A stretch of 32,192 nt of DNA from the NCBI GenBank assembly GCA_031260355.1, contig JAIRJZ010000059.1:1-32192 (forward strand). Direction: 5' to 3'. Both the position numbers and the translations under genes were made by a program. The notes under the pieces are model-generated. The model searched no databases and was not told the DNA's origin. It saw only the letters and a list, made by a program, of their open reading frames with translations. Positions 16,782-25,492 of the stretch are shown piece after piece. This DNA is from Burkholderiales bacterium (GTDB taxonomy: Bacteria > Pseudomonadota > Gammaproteobacteria > Burkholderiales > Casimicrobiaceae). Numbering within the stretch: the first letter of the stretch is position 1; each line of letters opens with the position of its first letter.

Positions 16782-17933
16782 TTACGGCAGCGCGGGAACC
16801 ACGCTGACCACCACAGCGTACAGGTGGTTTTTATCCTGTTCCAGCCTGAAGGTGTATTTTAGCGCGCCTTTGGTTCCGCTCAGTGCCTGACCGTTATTGG
16901 CAATGACGCCCCTGAAACCGTTTGTCGCATGGATCAGGGCGATCTTGTCCCCTACGCCCGGGGCAGTGCCTCCCTCCATCAGATTCACCGCAGTGACGCG
17001 AGCCGTTTCGGCGGGGTTTCCGCTTTTCTCGAAATACACCCGCTCGGTCACTTTCAGAGGCTCCAGAGAAACCGGCAAAAGGAAATCATAGGACGCAAAG
17101 TTCAAAACGCGCTTTACCGGCGCCCCCGTGTAGTTGTGTATTTTCAAGACATTGTCGGTAAAGACGTCTCCCGGTTTACCGATCACATGACCACCGATAA
17201 GCGCAGAGTCCGTTCCAAAGGTCGGGGTGCCGCTGAGCATGACCGTGTTACTTGTTGCCTTGGGAGTGCCGATATCGCTATAAGCAAGCCCACCATAAAC
17301 ATGTCCGCTCACTTTGCCGCCACTGATGGCGACGGTATTGTCTGCCGCCGCAGGATTGCCTGTTCTCGTCTCATCACCGTCGGTACCAATGCCCGTAAAA
17401 GCAAACCCGCCGTAGATTTCTCCGTTTATCGTGCCGCTGCTCATCGTGACGGTGTTGCCCATAACCGTAGCGGTAGCGCCGCTGATGACATACCCGCCGC
17501 TGACATTCTTTGCCAATCCGCCGCTGATGGTGACGCCGTTGTTTGTGGCAACGGCACTGGCATTACCGCTGGCAAAGCCGCCGACGACAATCTGCGGCAC
17601 GACTTCGCCGCTAACCGTAACCCGATTGCCCGTCACCGTGATCGTGCCGGAGGCTCCGTAAGCCGCTCCCCCGTAAACTCTCAGGTCTGTGTCGTCTATC
17701 TTGCCGCCGCTGCTAACAGTGACGCTGTTATTCTCTGCGCTGTCCGGAAAATGGGAAAATCCGCCGACCGGCCATGCGCCATTGTTCAACGGATCGCCGT
17801 TGCCGGCAACGCTATGGCTTACCGTGCCCTTGATCACAATATCCTGGCCGGCCAGCGCGCCAGTCTGAAAAACCAGCAACATACCGAAGATGGCGGTCGC
17901 TCCGCCCAAGGCACGAAACACGGATCGCTTCAT
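16782..17933 (-). CDS. Secreted autotransporter-passenger-like repeat protein without beta-barrel
   Basis: A 383-residue protein with a Sec signal peptide (MKRS, hydrophobic core GGATAIFGMLLVFQTGALA, cleavage likely after ALA near residue 28). The mature part has repeats of the form NxVTxSGGxxxxxVYGG at about residues 50–230 (for example NTVTMSSGTINGEIYGG and NTVAISGGKVSGHVYGG). These are typical of beta-helical passengers. The end, VGDKIALIHATNGFRGVIANNGQAL... then NHLYAVVVSVVPALP, resembles the sequence just before a barrel in such proteins, but the gene stops there. The RAYT begins 10 bases later. Either the protein is a naturally short secreted form or the barrel was lost when the RAYT arrived. 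The function is unknown; adhesion is a guess from architecture. Confidence 0.7.
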   Translation of the reverse strand: MKRSVFRALGGATAIFGMLLVFQTGALAGQDIVIKGTVSHSVAGNGDPLNNGAWPVGGFSHFPDSAENNSVTVSSGGKIDDTDLRVYGGAAYGASGTITVTGNRVTVSGEVVPQIVVGGFASGNASAVATNNGVTISGGLAKNVSGGYVISGATATVMGNTVTMSSGTINGEIYGGFAFTGIGTDGDETRTGNPAAADNTVAISGGKVSGHVYGGLAYSDIGTPKATSNTVMLSGTPTFGTDSALIGGHVIGKPGDVFTDNVLKIHNYTGAPVKRVLNFASYDFLLPVSLEPLKVTERVYFEKSGNPAETARVTAVNLMEGGTAPGVGDKIALIHATNGFRGVIANNGQALSGTKGALKYTFRLEQDKNHLYAVVVSVVPALP

Positions 17934-17979
17934 AAAAACACCCCCTCTTGAAATTCAAATATCAGATTCCCGATCTATA

Positions 17980-18039
17980 TTAACCGCAAAAATCATGACC
18001 GCCCAAAAATTTTGGGCTCTCTGCGTTTCTTGCGATTAA
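17980..18039. repeat. Palindromic element A (about 60 bp, MITE/REP-like)
   Basis: The ends TTAACCGCAA (17980–17989) and TTGCGATTAA (18030–18039) are inverted with one mismatch. The centre GCCCAAAAATTTTGGGC (18001–18017) is a perfect palindrome. The right half matches 18 of 22 bases of the element at 23810–23870. It lies upstream of the passenger-like gene. Confidence 0.65.
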
Positions 18040-18053
18040 CGGATTTCCCGATT

Positions 18054-18117
18054 CTCGCTACTCGCTCCGCCGCTTCGTCAAAAAATTCCCGACGACTGCC
18101 AAGGCGGCGCTCAACGC
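18054..18117 (-). pseudogene. Relic of an EamA transporter 3' end
   Basis: This 64-base segment aligns without gaps to 18947–19010, the last codons of the EamA gene, with 6 mismatches. Read on the minus strand it still encodes ALSAALAVVGNFLTKRRSE and a TAG stop, against ALGAALAVVGNFLTMRRNK in the intact gene. Similarity ends sharply on both sides. The two copies are direct repeats on either side of the lipoprotein gene at 18230. This points to a former second copy of the transporter or a duplication made when the lipoprotein gene arrived. Confidence 0.8.
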
Positions 18118-18229
18118 GCCTGAGAAACGCCAGTTCGTTACCTCACCAGACGAACTAAGCCCTGTTTTTGCTTTCATCACAAACCTTGGTATATCATTGC
18201 ATTACTCGCCTTGTTGAGCATATAGAATC

Positions 18230-18928
18230 ATGAGCATCAAACGTATTCTCATCTGTTTTATTTTCCTGCCAGTCGTCGTTGCCGTTCTTACAGGCTGTCA
18301 AACATTGGACACAAAGTATGCGGAAAAGGATGCCGGAACCGTTGCGCTCTCTTTGGCAACAGAGCGGCAAACTTCTTTGGTTAGCAGTTATTCACTTCTA
18401 ATCAGATCACGGGATGATCCTGATAAAACGGCGAGCCTCGCTATACACCTATCACTCAATCCGATGAAGCTTTATGAGGAATCGGATTGCGAACACCAGA
18501 ATCACTATCATAGCCATTTTGTTAGCCCAGAAGAGATAAACATCGAAGATGTGGAGCAAGTGTTTTCGCTTAACATGAAAGCTGGTGGTTATGAAATATA
18601 TGGATTTAACGCATTCACACATAACCCTTTGCGCACATACAGATATACGTTTTCTAACAAAAAGCCTTTCTCTATCCCATTCGATGTGAAAGAGAACGAA
18701 ACGATCTATATCGGTTCATATAGATTAACGTTCTTAGCAAATCACCAAGGTTTTTTTTCAAAAGCACCTGTAAGCGTGCCGTCAGAGCTTCTTGTTTCTG
18801 ATTATTTTGAACGTGATATAGACGCCATTAAGACACATTTTCAAAAAGAAAACATTAGCGCAAAGAACTTGATGCCAACAGAAGAAAAAACAGGTGGCGA
18901 ATTTATTCGCTTTATCAAGAAAGAATAA
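18230..18928 (+). CDS. Predicted lipoprotein of unknown function (AT-rich, probably acquired)
   Basis: A 232-residue protein with a lipoprotein signal: basic MSIKR, hydrophobic ILICFIFLPVVVAVL, and lipobox LTGC with the modified Cys near residue 23. The residue after Cys is Q, which does not suggest inner-membrane retention. The mature part has no motif I recognise. It is mixed alpha/beta in look, with a His-rich stretch (CEHQNHYHSHF near residues 90–100) that might bind metal. The base composition is far more AT-rich than all neighbours, and direct repeats of the EamA 3' end flank it. Both suggest transfer. The Shine-Dalgarno is weak. It is convergent with the EamA gene, 22 bases between stops. 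Confidence 0.75.
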   Translation: MSIKRILICFIFLPVVVAVLTGCQTLDTKYAEKDAGTVALSLATERQTSLVSSYSLLIRSRDDPDKTASLAIHLSLNPMKLYEESDCEHQNHYHSHFVSPEEINIEDVEQVFSLNMKAGGYEIYGFNAFTHNPLRTYRYTFSNKKPFSIPFDVKENETIYIGSYRLTFLANHQGFFSKAPVSVPSELLVSDYFERDIDAIKTHFQKENISAKNLMPTEEKTGGEFIRFIKKE

Positions 18929-18950
18929 AAAACGCAATTCTCCAACCTCG

Positions 18951-19823
18951 CTACTTGTTCCGCCGCATCGTCAAAAAATTTCCGACGACCGCCAAGGCGG
19001 CGCCCAACGCAGCGACTACTGTCCACTGATAACCTTCAAACAACGTCGAGAGCAGCAGCGCCACCACCGGCGCAACCACGGTGACGTACGACGCCAGACC
19101 GGCGCCCTCGCGCTTGAGCAGCGTCAGGTAACACAGAAACGCCACGACGGTTCCGAATACCGACAGATACAGCAGCGAAAGGATGTACACCGGACGCGCA
19201 TCGAACGTCCATTCGACGCCTGTCGCCACTCCAATGAGCGCCGAAATCGCCGCGCCGTACACCATCCCCCACGCCGCCCCGGACCACACCGGCACTTCCG
19301 CCCGCTGATTGCGGATCGCCATCATATTGCCGCCGCACGCGAACAGCGTGCCGAGCACACCGAACGCAACGCCTTTGAGCACCTCCGGATGGCCGTCCAT
19401 CATCACGAACTCAGGAAAAAACATCAGCGTCACGCCGCCGATGCCCAGCATCGCGGCCATGACGGTACGTCCGGTCAACGGCGCACCGAACAACAAGCGG
19501 GCGCCGAAGACATTCAAAACTGCCAATAACGAAAAAAGGATTGCCACCAGTCCCGACGAAATGTACTGTTCCGCAACATAAATACTCAGATAGTTGAGGC
19601 TGAACAAACAAGCGCCCTGTCCGGCCAAAGCAACGTGCACCCGCCACGGGAAACGTAACGGCACGCCGCGTTGCCAACACCACACCCACAGAATCGCCGC
19701 CGCAATCGCAAAACGGTACGTCACCGATACTGCCGGTGAGACGACACCCAGTTGTCCGGTGATGGCCAGCCAGGTCGAGCCCCAGACGGCTGCGGTCACG
19801 AGGAAAAGAGCGAGGGAATTCAT
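18951..19823 (-). CDS. DMT-superfamily (EamA) transporter
   Basis: A 290-residue inner-membrane protein with about ten hydrophobic segments in two EamA repeats. The first runs from LFLVTAAVWGSTWLAITGQLG to the end of LTGRTVMAAMLGIGGVTLMFF. The second runs from VLKGVAFGVLGTLFACGGN to the C-terminal WTVVAALGAALAVVGNFL. The early WGSTW motif and the Tyr/Arg-containing segment VTYRFAIAAAILW are typical of drug/metabolite transporters. The substrate cannot be told; amino-acid or metabolite export is common in the family. Its 3' end is duplicated at 18054–18117. Confidence 0.88.
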   Translation of the reverse strand: MNSLALFLVTAAVWGSTWLAITGQLGVVSPAVSVTYRFAIAAAILWVWCWQRGVPLRFPWRVHVALAGQGACLFSLNYLSIYVAEQYISSGLVAILFSLLAVLNVFGARLLFGAPLTGRTVMAAMLGIGGVTLMFFPEFVMMDGHPEVLKGVAFGVLGTLFACGGNMMAIRNQRAEVPVWSGAAWGMVYGAAISALIGVATGVEWTFDARPVYILSLLYLSVFGTVVAFLCYLTLLKREGAGLASYVTVVAPVVALLLSTLFEGYQWTVVAALGAALAVVGNFLTMRRNK

Positions 19824-19884
19824 GCCGGAAGTCGGGCGTCAGAGAGCGGTTCTTGGCTTAGTGTTCATCAACCGGCAACGCTGT

Positions 19885-20211
19885 TTATTTCTTGCGAGCG
19901 CACAGCGCATAGCCGTCCTGCCAGCCAATCCGATAATCCCCGTCGCGCGCAAACCGTTGCGCGTCTTTGCGCTCGGCGCCTTGGACGCTGTTGCAGCCGT
20001 CGTCATAGCCCTGCCGATACGACAGCGGAAAACCGGAAAGATTGTGCTTGGGGCGCGGCGGTTCGACGACGGACGGTGCTTCTACCGGCGCGCCGACGAA
20101 TTCATCGCCGTGCGGCGGCACAACGACCGGCGCCGATTCCCTCGCAGGATCGGTCATCGCGCATCCCGCAACTGCTGTTAAAATGGCGAAACTGAAGAGA
20201 GTGCGCTTCAT
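19885..20211 (-). CDS. Small predicted lipoprotein with GYDDGC motif
   Basis: A 108-residue protein. The ATG at 20211 gives MKRTLFSFAILTAVAGC, a clean lipoprotein signal with lipobox VAGC. The longer frame from 20334 would bury this signal and overlap the dnaE start. The middle is proline- and valine-rich (APVVVPPHGDEF, APSVVEPPRPK), like a flexible spacer from the membrane. The C-terminal domain has SYRQGYDDGCNS, then GDYRIGWQDGYALC, two GxxDG(C/Y) units with one Cys each that could form a disulfide. I have seen similar short lipoproteins in proteobacteria but know no function. It is divergent from dnaE, with a 93-base gap. Confidence 0.75.
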   Translation of the reverse strand: MKRTLFSFAILTAVAGCAMTDPARESAPVVVPPHGDEFVGAPVEAPSVVEPPRPKHNLSGFPLSYRQGYDDGCNSVQGAERKDAQRFARDGDYRIGWQDGYALCARKK

Positions 20212-20304
20212 AAATCGATTCGTTTTCCCGGCTGCAATGCTAACCCCCCAACGCTCGCGTCGAAGTTTGCCGGATTTTAACACTCGCCGCCGAAAGAATC
20301 CGTC

Positions 20305-23300
20305 GTGACCGTTGCCGCTCCCCGTTTCGTTCATCTACGCTGTCACAGCGAATTTTCCATCGTTGACGGTATCCTGCGTATCGACGAAGCCATCGCCGCC
20401 GCTGGCGCTGACGCCATGCCGGCGCTGGCGCTGACCGATCTCAACAATCTTTTCGGCCTGATCAAGTTCTACAAAGCGGCGCGCAAAGCCGGCATCAAAC
20501 CGCTCATCGGCGCCGAGGTCGGTGTCGTTCAGAAAAAACCGCGCGCCGCGCCGCAACGGCTGTTGCTGCTGGCGCAGTCGCGTACCGGCTATCTGAATTT
20601 ATGCGCCTTGCTGACGCGCGCTTATCAAGCGCAGGAAGCGCACCACGGACAAATCGGCGTCGCTTCCGAATGGCTGCGCGAACATGGCGAAGGCCTACTG
20701 TTGATCACCGGCGCCCGAGGCAGCGAGATCGGCGAAGCGCTGTTGCAGGGTGACACCGATGCCGCCGAAACTTCGGCGCGCGCCTGGGCGCGGTATTTTC
20801 CCGACCGTTTCTATCTCGAAGTACAGCGCGCCGGTTACGCCGACGATGATTCGTTGGTGTCCGCCTGTGTCGATCTGGCGCGTCGCCTCCACCTGCCGCT
20901 CGTCGCCTCCCATCCGGTGCAATTCAAAAACCGCGACGATTTTCGGGCGCACGACGCGCGCGTCTGCATTTCCGAAGGCTACACCTTATCGGACACCCGC
21001 CGCCCGCAGCGCTTCACTCCGGAGCAGTATTTCACGACCCAGGATGAGATGGCGGAAAAGTTCGCCGATCTTCCGGAAGCGCTCGCCAATACGGTCGAAG
21101 TGGCGCAACGCTGCAATCTGACGATTCCGCTCGGCAAACCGCATCTGCCGGATTTTCCGACGCCGGCAGGGATGGGGGTAGAGGTGTTTTTGAAAGCACA
21201 GGCGATGGAAGGGCTGGAGCATCGCCTGCGCGAACTGTATCCTGACGAAGCACAGCGCGAAACAAAACGTGCCGAATACCAAACGCGCCTCGATTTTGAA
21301 CTCGAAACCATCGTGCAGATGGGCTTTTCCGGCTACTTCCTGATCGTCGCCGACTTCATCAACTGGGCAAAAACAAGCGATGTGCCGGTCGGCCCCGGCC
21401 GCGGTTCTGGCGCCGGCTCGTTGGTCGCCTACAGCCTCGGTATCACCGATCTCGATCCGCTGCGCTATGCCTTGCTGTTCGAGCGTTTCCTCAACCCGGA
21501 ACGGGTGTCGATGCCCGACTTCGATATCGACTTTTGTCAGGACAAGCGCGAGCGCGTCATCGATTATGTGCGCCACAAGTACGGCCGCGACAGCGTTTCG
21601 CAAATCGCCACTTTCGGCACGATGGCCGCCAAGGCCGTCGTGCGCGATGTCGGCCGCGTGCTCGATCTGCCGTACTCGTTTTGTGACGCCATCTCCAAGC
21701 TGATTCCGTTTACGCCCGGCATCAAAATCACGCTGGCCGAAGCGCGCGAAGCCGAACCGCTGCTCGCCGAGCGTGAGAAGAACGAAGAAGAAGTGCGCGA
21801 ACTGTTGGCGCTCGCCGCGCCGCTCGAAGGGTTGACGCGCAACGTCGGCATGCACGCCGGCGGCGTGTTGATCGCGCCGGGCAAACTCACCGATTTTTGT
21901 CCGCTGTATATCCAGCCCGGCGCCGATATCGCCGTCTCGCAATTCGATAAAGACGATGTTGAAGCGGCAGGGCTGGTGAAGTTCGATTTCCTCGGCTTGG
22001 CGACGCTGACCGTGCTCGACTGGACATTGAAGTTCGTCAAAAAACTCGATCCGGCCTCCGCCATCACTCTCAAAGCATTGCCGCTCGACGACAAAACCAC
22101 TTACGACATTTTTCGCAAAGGCAACACTACCGCCGTCTTCCAGTTCGAATCGCGCGGGATGCGCGAGTTGCTGGTACGCGCGCATCCCGATCAGTTTGAA
22201 GACATTATCGCGCTGGTCGCGTTGTACCGCCCGGGCCCGATGGAGCTGATTCCCGACTACATCGAACGCAAACACGGCGCCCGCATCGATTATCTCGACG
22301 ACCGCCTGAAAACCATTCTCGGCCCGACTTACGGCATCATGATTTATCAGGAACAGGTGATGCAGATTGCGCAGATGATCGGCGGCTATTCGTTGGGCAG
22401 TGCCGATTTGTTGCGTCGCGCAATGGGAAAAAAAGACGTCGAGGAAATGGCCAAACATCGCCATGTCTTCGTCGGCGGCGCCGAGAAAAATGGGGTTCCG
22501 CAAAAAAAAGCCCACCTCCTGTTTGATTTGATGGAGAAATTTGCCGGCTACGGTTTCAACAAATCGCACGCCGCTGCCTACGCACTGGTCGCCTATCAAA
22601 CGGCGTACTTCAAAGCCCACCATGTCGCCGCGTTCATGGCCGCCAACTTGTCGCTGGTGATGCACGACACCGACAAAGTGCGGCTGTTTTATGATGATGC
22701 GCTCGCGCAGGGATTGACCGTCCTGCCGCCCGACATCAACGCCTCGACCTGGCGTTTCGATCCGATTGATACCCGCACCTTGCGTTATGGTTTGGGCGCC
22801 ATCAAAGGTACCGGCGAACACGCGATCGATAACGTCGTTGCCGAACGCGATGCCGGCGGCGCTTTCACCGATCTCTTCGATTTTTGCAAGCGCGTTGATC
22901 GCCGTCAGGTCAACCGCCGTGTCGCCGAAGCGCTGATCCGTGGCGGCGCCTTCGATTCGCTCGATGACAACCGCGCCGCCTTGCTTGCTTCCGTTCCGAT
23001 GGCGATGGACGCTGGCGAACAGGCATGTGCCAATGCCGCGCAAACGGCGCTGTTCTCGGAAGAAGCGCTGCCGATCCATCACGCGCTCGCCGAGGTGCTG
23101 CCCTGGCCGGAAGCCGAACGGTTGGCACAAGAAAAAAGCGTGCTCGGCTTTTATCTATCGGGGCATCCGTTCCGCCAATACAAAGAAGAGTTGTCGTCGC
23201 TCATCGCTGTACCGCTCGATTGCCTCAAACCGCAGCAGGAGCGCGTATTGATCGCCGGTATCGTCACCGCGATTCGCGTGCAATCGAGCAAACGCGGCAA

Positions 23301-23760
23301 AATGGCTTTCGTCACGCTCGATGACAGCGTCGGCAGTGTTGAAATCGTCATCTACAACGAAATCTTTGACTCTGCCCGCGCCCTGTTGCAAGAGGATCGT
23401 CTGATCATCGCCGATGTGCGCATCTCCGCCCGCCATCAGGAACGCGATGGCGAGGAAGCACAAAGCAGCCTGCGCATTCTTGCCGACAACCTCTACGACC
23501 TCGATACCCTTCGCCGCAGCCGCGCCAAGTCGCTGCGGCTCTCGTGCACATCCGGCGTCAACGCCGCAACGCTTCTCGAAATCCTTCGTCCGTTCTCCGG
23601 GAAGAACGGTACCGTCGTGCCGGTGGTGATCGACTACGCCAACGCCCAAGCGCGTGGCGTCGTTACCTTGCCCGACCCCTGGCGCATCGCGCCGGAAGAA
23701 ACCCTGATTCAACACCTCCAGACGCTACCCGGCATCGCCGACGCCCGTTTCGTTTACTGA
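20305..23760 (+). CDS. dnaE: DNA polymerase III alpha subunit
   Basis: The replicative polymerase catalytic subunit. Its 1151 residues match the DnaE1 type. The PHP domain comes first (FVHLRCHSEFSIVDG, GIKPLIGAEVG). The polymerase core has GPGRGSGAGSLVAY and PDFDIDFCQDKRERVIDYV, with catalytic Asp405 and Asp407, then FGTMAAKAVVRDVGR, NVGMHAGGVLIAPG, RPGPMELIPDYIERK, and YGFNKSHAAAYALVAYQTAY. The OB-fold region is KMAFVTLDDSVGSVEIVIYNE near residues 995–1015. The start is GTG at 20305, giving the family-typical PRFVHLR lead; the Shine-Dalgarno is weak. No frameshift was seen along the gene. Confidence 0.97.
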   Translation: MTVAAPRFVHLRCHSEFSIVDGILRIDEAIAAAGADAMPALALTDLNNLFGLIKFYKAARKAGIKPLIGAEVGVVQKKPRAAPQRLLLLAQSRTGYLNLCALLTRAYQAQEAHHGQIGVASEWLREHGEGLLLITGARGSEIGEALLQGDTDAAETSARAWARYFPDRFYLEVQRAGYADDDSLVSACVDLARRLHLPLVASHPVQFKNRDDFRAHDARVCISEGYTLSDTRRPQRFTPEQYFTTQDEMAEKFADLPEALANTVEVAQRCNLTIPLGKPHLPDFPTPAGMGVEVFLKAQAMEGLEHRLRELYPDEAQRETKRAEYQTRLDFELETIVQMGFSGYFLIVADFINWAKTSDVPVGPGRGSGAGSLVAYSLGITDLDPLRYALLFERFLNPERVSMPDFDIDFCQDKRERVIDYVRHKYGRDSVSQIATFGTMAAKAVVRDVGRVLDLPYSFCDAISKLIPFTPGIKITLAEAREAEPLLAEREKNEEEVRELLALAAPLEGLTRNVGMHAGGVLIAPGKLTDFCPLYIQPGADIAVSQFDKDDVEAAGLVKFDFLGLATLTVLDWTLKFVKKLDPASAITLKALPLDDKTTYDIFRKGNTTAVFQFESRGMRELLVRAHPDQFEDIIALVALYRPGPMELIPDYIERKHGARIDYLDDRLKTILGPTYGIMIYQEQVMQIAQMIGGYSLGSADLLRRAMGKKDVEEMAKHRHVFVGGAEKNGVPQKKAHLLFDLMEKFAGYGFNKSHAAAYALVAYQTAYFKAHHVAAFMAANLSLVMHDTDKVRLFYDDALAQGLTVLPPDINASTWRFDPIDTRTLRYGLGAIKGTGEHAIDNVVAERDAGGAFTDLFDFCKRVDRRQVNRRVAEALIRGGAFDSLDDNRAALLASVPMAMDAGEQACANAAQTALFSEEALPIHHALAEVLPWPEAERLAQEKSVLGFYLSGHPFRQYKEELSSLIAVPLDCLKPQQERVLIAGIVTAIRVQSSKRGKMAFVTLDDSVGSVEIVIYNEIFDSARALLQEDRLIIADVRISARHQERDGEEAQSSLRILADNLYDLDTLRRSRAKSLRLSCTSGVNAATLLEILRPFSGKNGTVVPVVIDYANAQARGVVTLPDPWRIAPEETLIQHLQTLPGIADARFVY

Positions 23761-23809
23761 AGCCTGTATCAAATATTCAGGCACAGCGTTTATTCTTGAA
23801 AGAAGAGGA

Positions 23810-23870
23810 TTAGCCGCAAAGAACGCAAGGATTACAAAAACACGAAGTTCTCTGTGTTCTTTGCGGTTAA
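23810..23870. repeat. Palindromic element B (about 61 bp, MITE/REP-like)
   Basis: The 15-base ends TTAGCCGCAAAGAAC (23810–23824) and its inverse at 23856–23870 match with one mismatch. The size and end sequence are shared with the element at 17980–18039. It lies between dnaE and the MFS gene, where it could fold as a long hairpin and act as an mRNA end or weak terminator. Confidence 0.7.
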
Positions 23871-23911
23871 AATGAATTACGCTTATTGACGCTGTTTTCA
23901 GCACGTTTTCA

Positions 23912-25129
23912 ATGCCTCTTCTCGACGCCCGCAACCGTTATTTGCAATTCCTGCAAGAACCGGATGTCCGCACGATTCTGATCATCTCGCTGATCACGCG
24001 CATACCCGTCGGCATGTCGTCGCTGGCGTTTCTGATGTACCTGAAGCAGGTTACCGGTTCGCTGGCATTCGCCGGTTTGCATGTTGGCATTTACCTGGTC
24101 GCCATGTCCGTTGCAGCACCGGTGATGGGACGTCTGATCGACCGTTTCGGCGCTCGCCGTCTGCTCCGGGTTACCGGTATCGTCCATCCGCTGGCACTGT
24201 GGCTGATGCTGCTGCCTACCGTGGCCGCTTTGCCGACCGCGTTCATCACCGCCTGCATGGTGGTTGCCGGTATTTTCTGTCCGCCGCTCATTGTGCTGAC
24301 GCGCGCCGTCTGGCGTTACCGTTTCGAAACGCCCGATCTGCGGAAAATCGCCTTTTCGTTCGACGCCGTGCTGACCGAGCTCAATTTCGTTGTCGGTCCG
24401 TTGCTGGTTGCCCTCGCGCTGGCCATCGCTTCCCCGATCTGGGCTTTTCTGCTTTTTTCAGTCTTCTCAACGCTGGCCGTACCGCTTTTCCTGCACTCCC
24501 CGGCTGTCCGCTACGTCAAACACGACCGCGCCATCGAGCGGCACTGGCTTGGGCCGTTGACCGAACCGCGCCTATTACTGGTCTTTGTCATCACCTTTGC
24601 CATTGCCATGACGCTGGGAGCGATCGAAATCGGTTACCCGGCGTTCGCCGCGCAATACGGCAAGCCTTTCTGGGCCGGTATTCTGATTGCCTTCGCGAGC
24701 GTCGGCAGCGCCGTCGGCGGCCTGATCTACGGCGGCATTCACTTCAAGTCGAAACCCGAACAACATCTGCCCTGGATGCTCGCCGCGCTTTTACTGTTCG
24801 CCGCGCTGCACATCATCGCCAGCGTTCCCGGTTGGTTCTTGTTGCTTGCCTTCCTCCTCGGCATGCTGGTCGCGCCGTCGCTCACCGCCTTGACGCTGCT
24901 CACCTCGCGCTACACGCCGGAACGTTACACCGCCGAAGCTTTCACCTGGTCATCGACCTGCATCGTCAGCGGCCTCGGCGCCGGCATGGCTCTAGGTGGC
25001 GCGCTCGGCGAATGGTTCGGTCTTCCTGCCATCTTCGCGCTGGGCACTTCCAGCGCCATCGCCTCGCTGGCACTGGCGTGGTGGCTGAAACGGCTGCCAA
25101 ACACTGCGGAAAACGGAAATCGCGCCTGA
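23912..25129 (+). CDS. Major facilitator superfamily transporter
   Basis: A 405-residue inner-membrane carrier with about 12 hydrophobic segments in two halves. The loop after the second segment, MGRLIDRFGARRLLRVTG, is the MFS motif A (G-x-L-x-D-R-x-G-x-R). The central loop HDRAIERHWLGPLTEPR separates the halves, and the second half begins LLLVFVITFAIAMTLGAIEIGYPAFAAQYG. The substrate is not evident; export of small compounds is the usual guess. It follows dnaE after 151 bases that hold palindromic element B. I see no clear Shine-Dalgarno before the ATG at 23912. Confidence 0.88.
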   Translation: MPLLDARNRYLQFLQEPDVRTILIISLITRIPVGMSSLAFLMYLKQVTGSLAFAGLHVGIYLVAMSVAAPVMGRLIDRFGARRLLRVTGIVHPLALWLMLLPTVAALPTAFITACMVVAGIFCPPLIVLTRAVWRYRFETPDLRKIAFSFDAVLTELNFVVGPLLVALALAIASPIWAFLLFSVFSTLAVPLFLHSPAVRYVKHDRAIERHWLGPLTEPRLLLVFVITFAIAMTLGAIEIGYPAFAAQYGKPFWAGILIAFASVGSAVGGLIYGGIHFKSKPEQHLPWMLAALLLFAALHIIASVPGWFLLLAFLLGMLVAPSLTALTLLTSRYTPERYTAEAFTWSSTCIVSGLGAGMALGGALGEWFGLPAIFALGTSSAIASLALAWWLKRLPNTAENGNRA

Positions 25130-25205
25130 TCTTCGGGCTTCGGTTCCGTCCTCTTGATTTCTTGCGTCCGCCCCTTATCTAACAGGTATGACCGGAGGAC
25201 GCGCC

Positions 25206-25460
25206 ATGTTGAATTTCGTTGAGGCTATGCGGGACGCCGATTTCGTCTTCATCGACGGTGAAATCTTTGAAACGCGCTATTTACGCATTCCCGATGAAAA
25301 CACCACCGCCGACGACATCGTGTTGGAAGCGCAACGCAACGACGCCGAAATCGAGTTGACGCGTTTCGACATCGACCAAGCCGTTCCGCTGGAGTCCAAT
25401 TTTTTCCGGCTGAAAAACGGCATGGTCGTGCGTTTCCTTTCCACCGCGGTCGTGCACTGA
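25206..25460 (+). CDS. Small acidic protein of unknown function
   Basis: 84 residues starting MLNFVEAMRDADFVFIDGE. I chose the ATG at 25206 because GGAGGA lies eight bases upstream; the in-frame ATG at 25188 precedes that site. The protein is acidic, without signal peptide, membrane segment or cysteine. It contains a hydrophobic beta-like FVFIDGEIFETRYLRI followed by an acidic helix-like stretch, and ends FFRLKNGMVVRFLSTAVVH. I do not recognise the family. The strong ribosome site, good codon pattern and the terminator 33 bases after the stop support a real gene. Confidence 0.75.
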   Translation: MLNFVEAMRDADFVFIDGEIFETRYLRIPDENTTADDIVLEAQRNDAEIELTRFDIDQAVPLESNFFRLKNGMVVRFLSTAVVH

Positions 25461-25492
25461 ACCGCTGTTTGCAAAACCTCATCAAGCAAAAA

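Noticed and set aside
16978-17700. Repeated motif pattern that could suggest a CRISPR-like or tandem DNA array
   Set aside because: The repeats are protein-level and degenerate (NxVTxSGG), of uneven spacing; no constant DNA repeat or spacers.
16929-17951. 340-residue plus-strand open frame
   Set aside because: It is antisense to the passenger-like gene, which has a signal peptide and ordered repeats. The plus frame has no family features.
18221-18228. TATAGAAT as a promoter -10 for the lipoprotein gene
   Set aside because: It ends one base before the ATG, leaving no room for a normal leader; probably chance in AT-rich DNA.
20986-23130. 714-residue minus-strand open frame
   Set aside because: It is antisense to dnaE, which has complete polymerase motifs in the plus frame. 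GC-rich codon bias opens the opposite strand.
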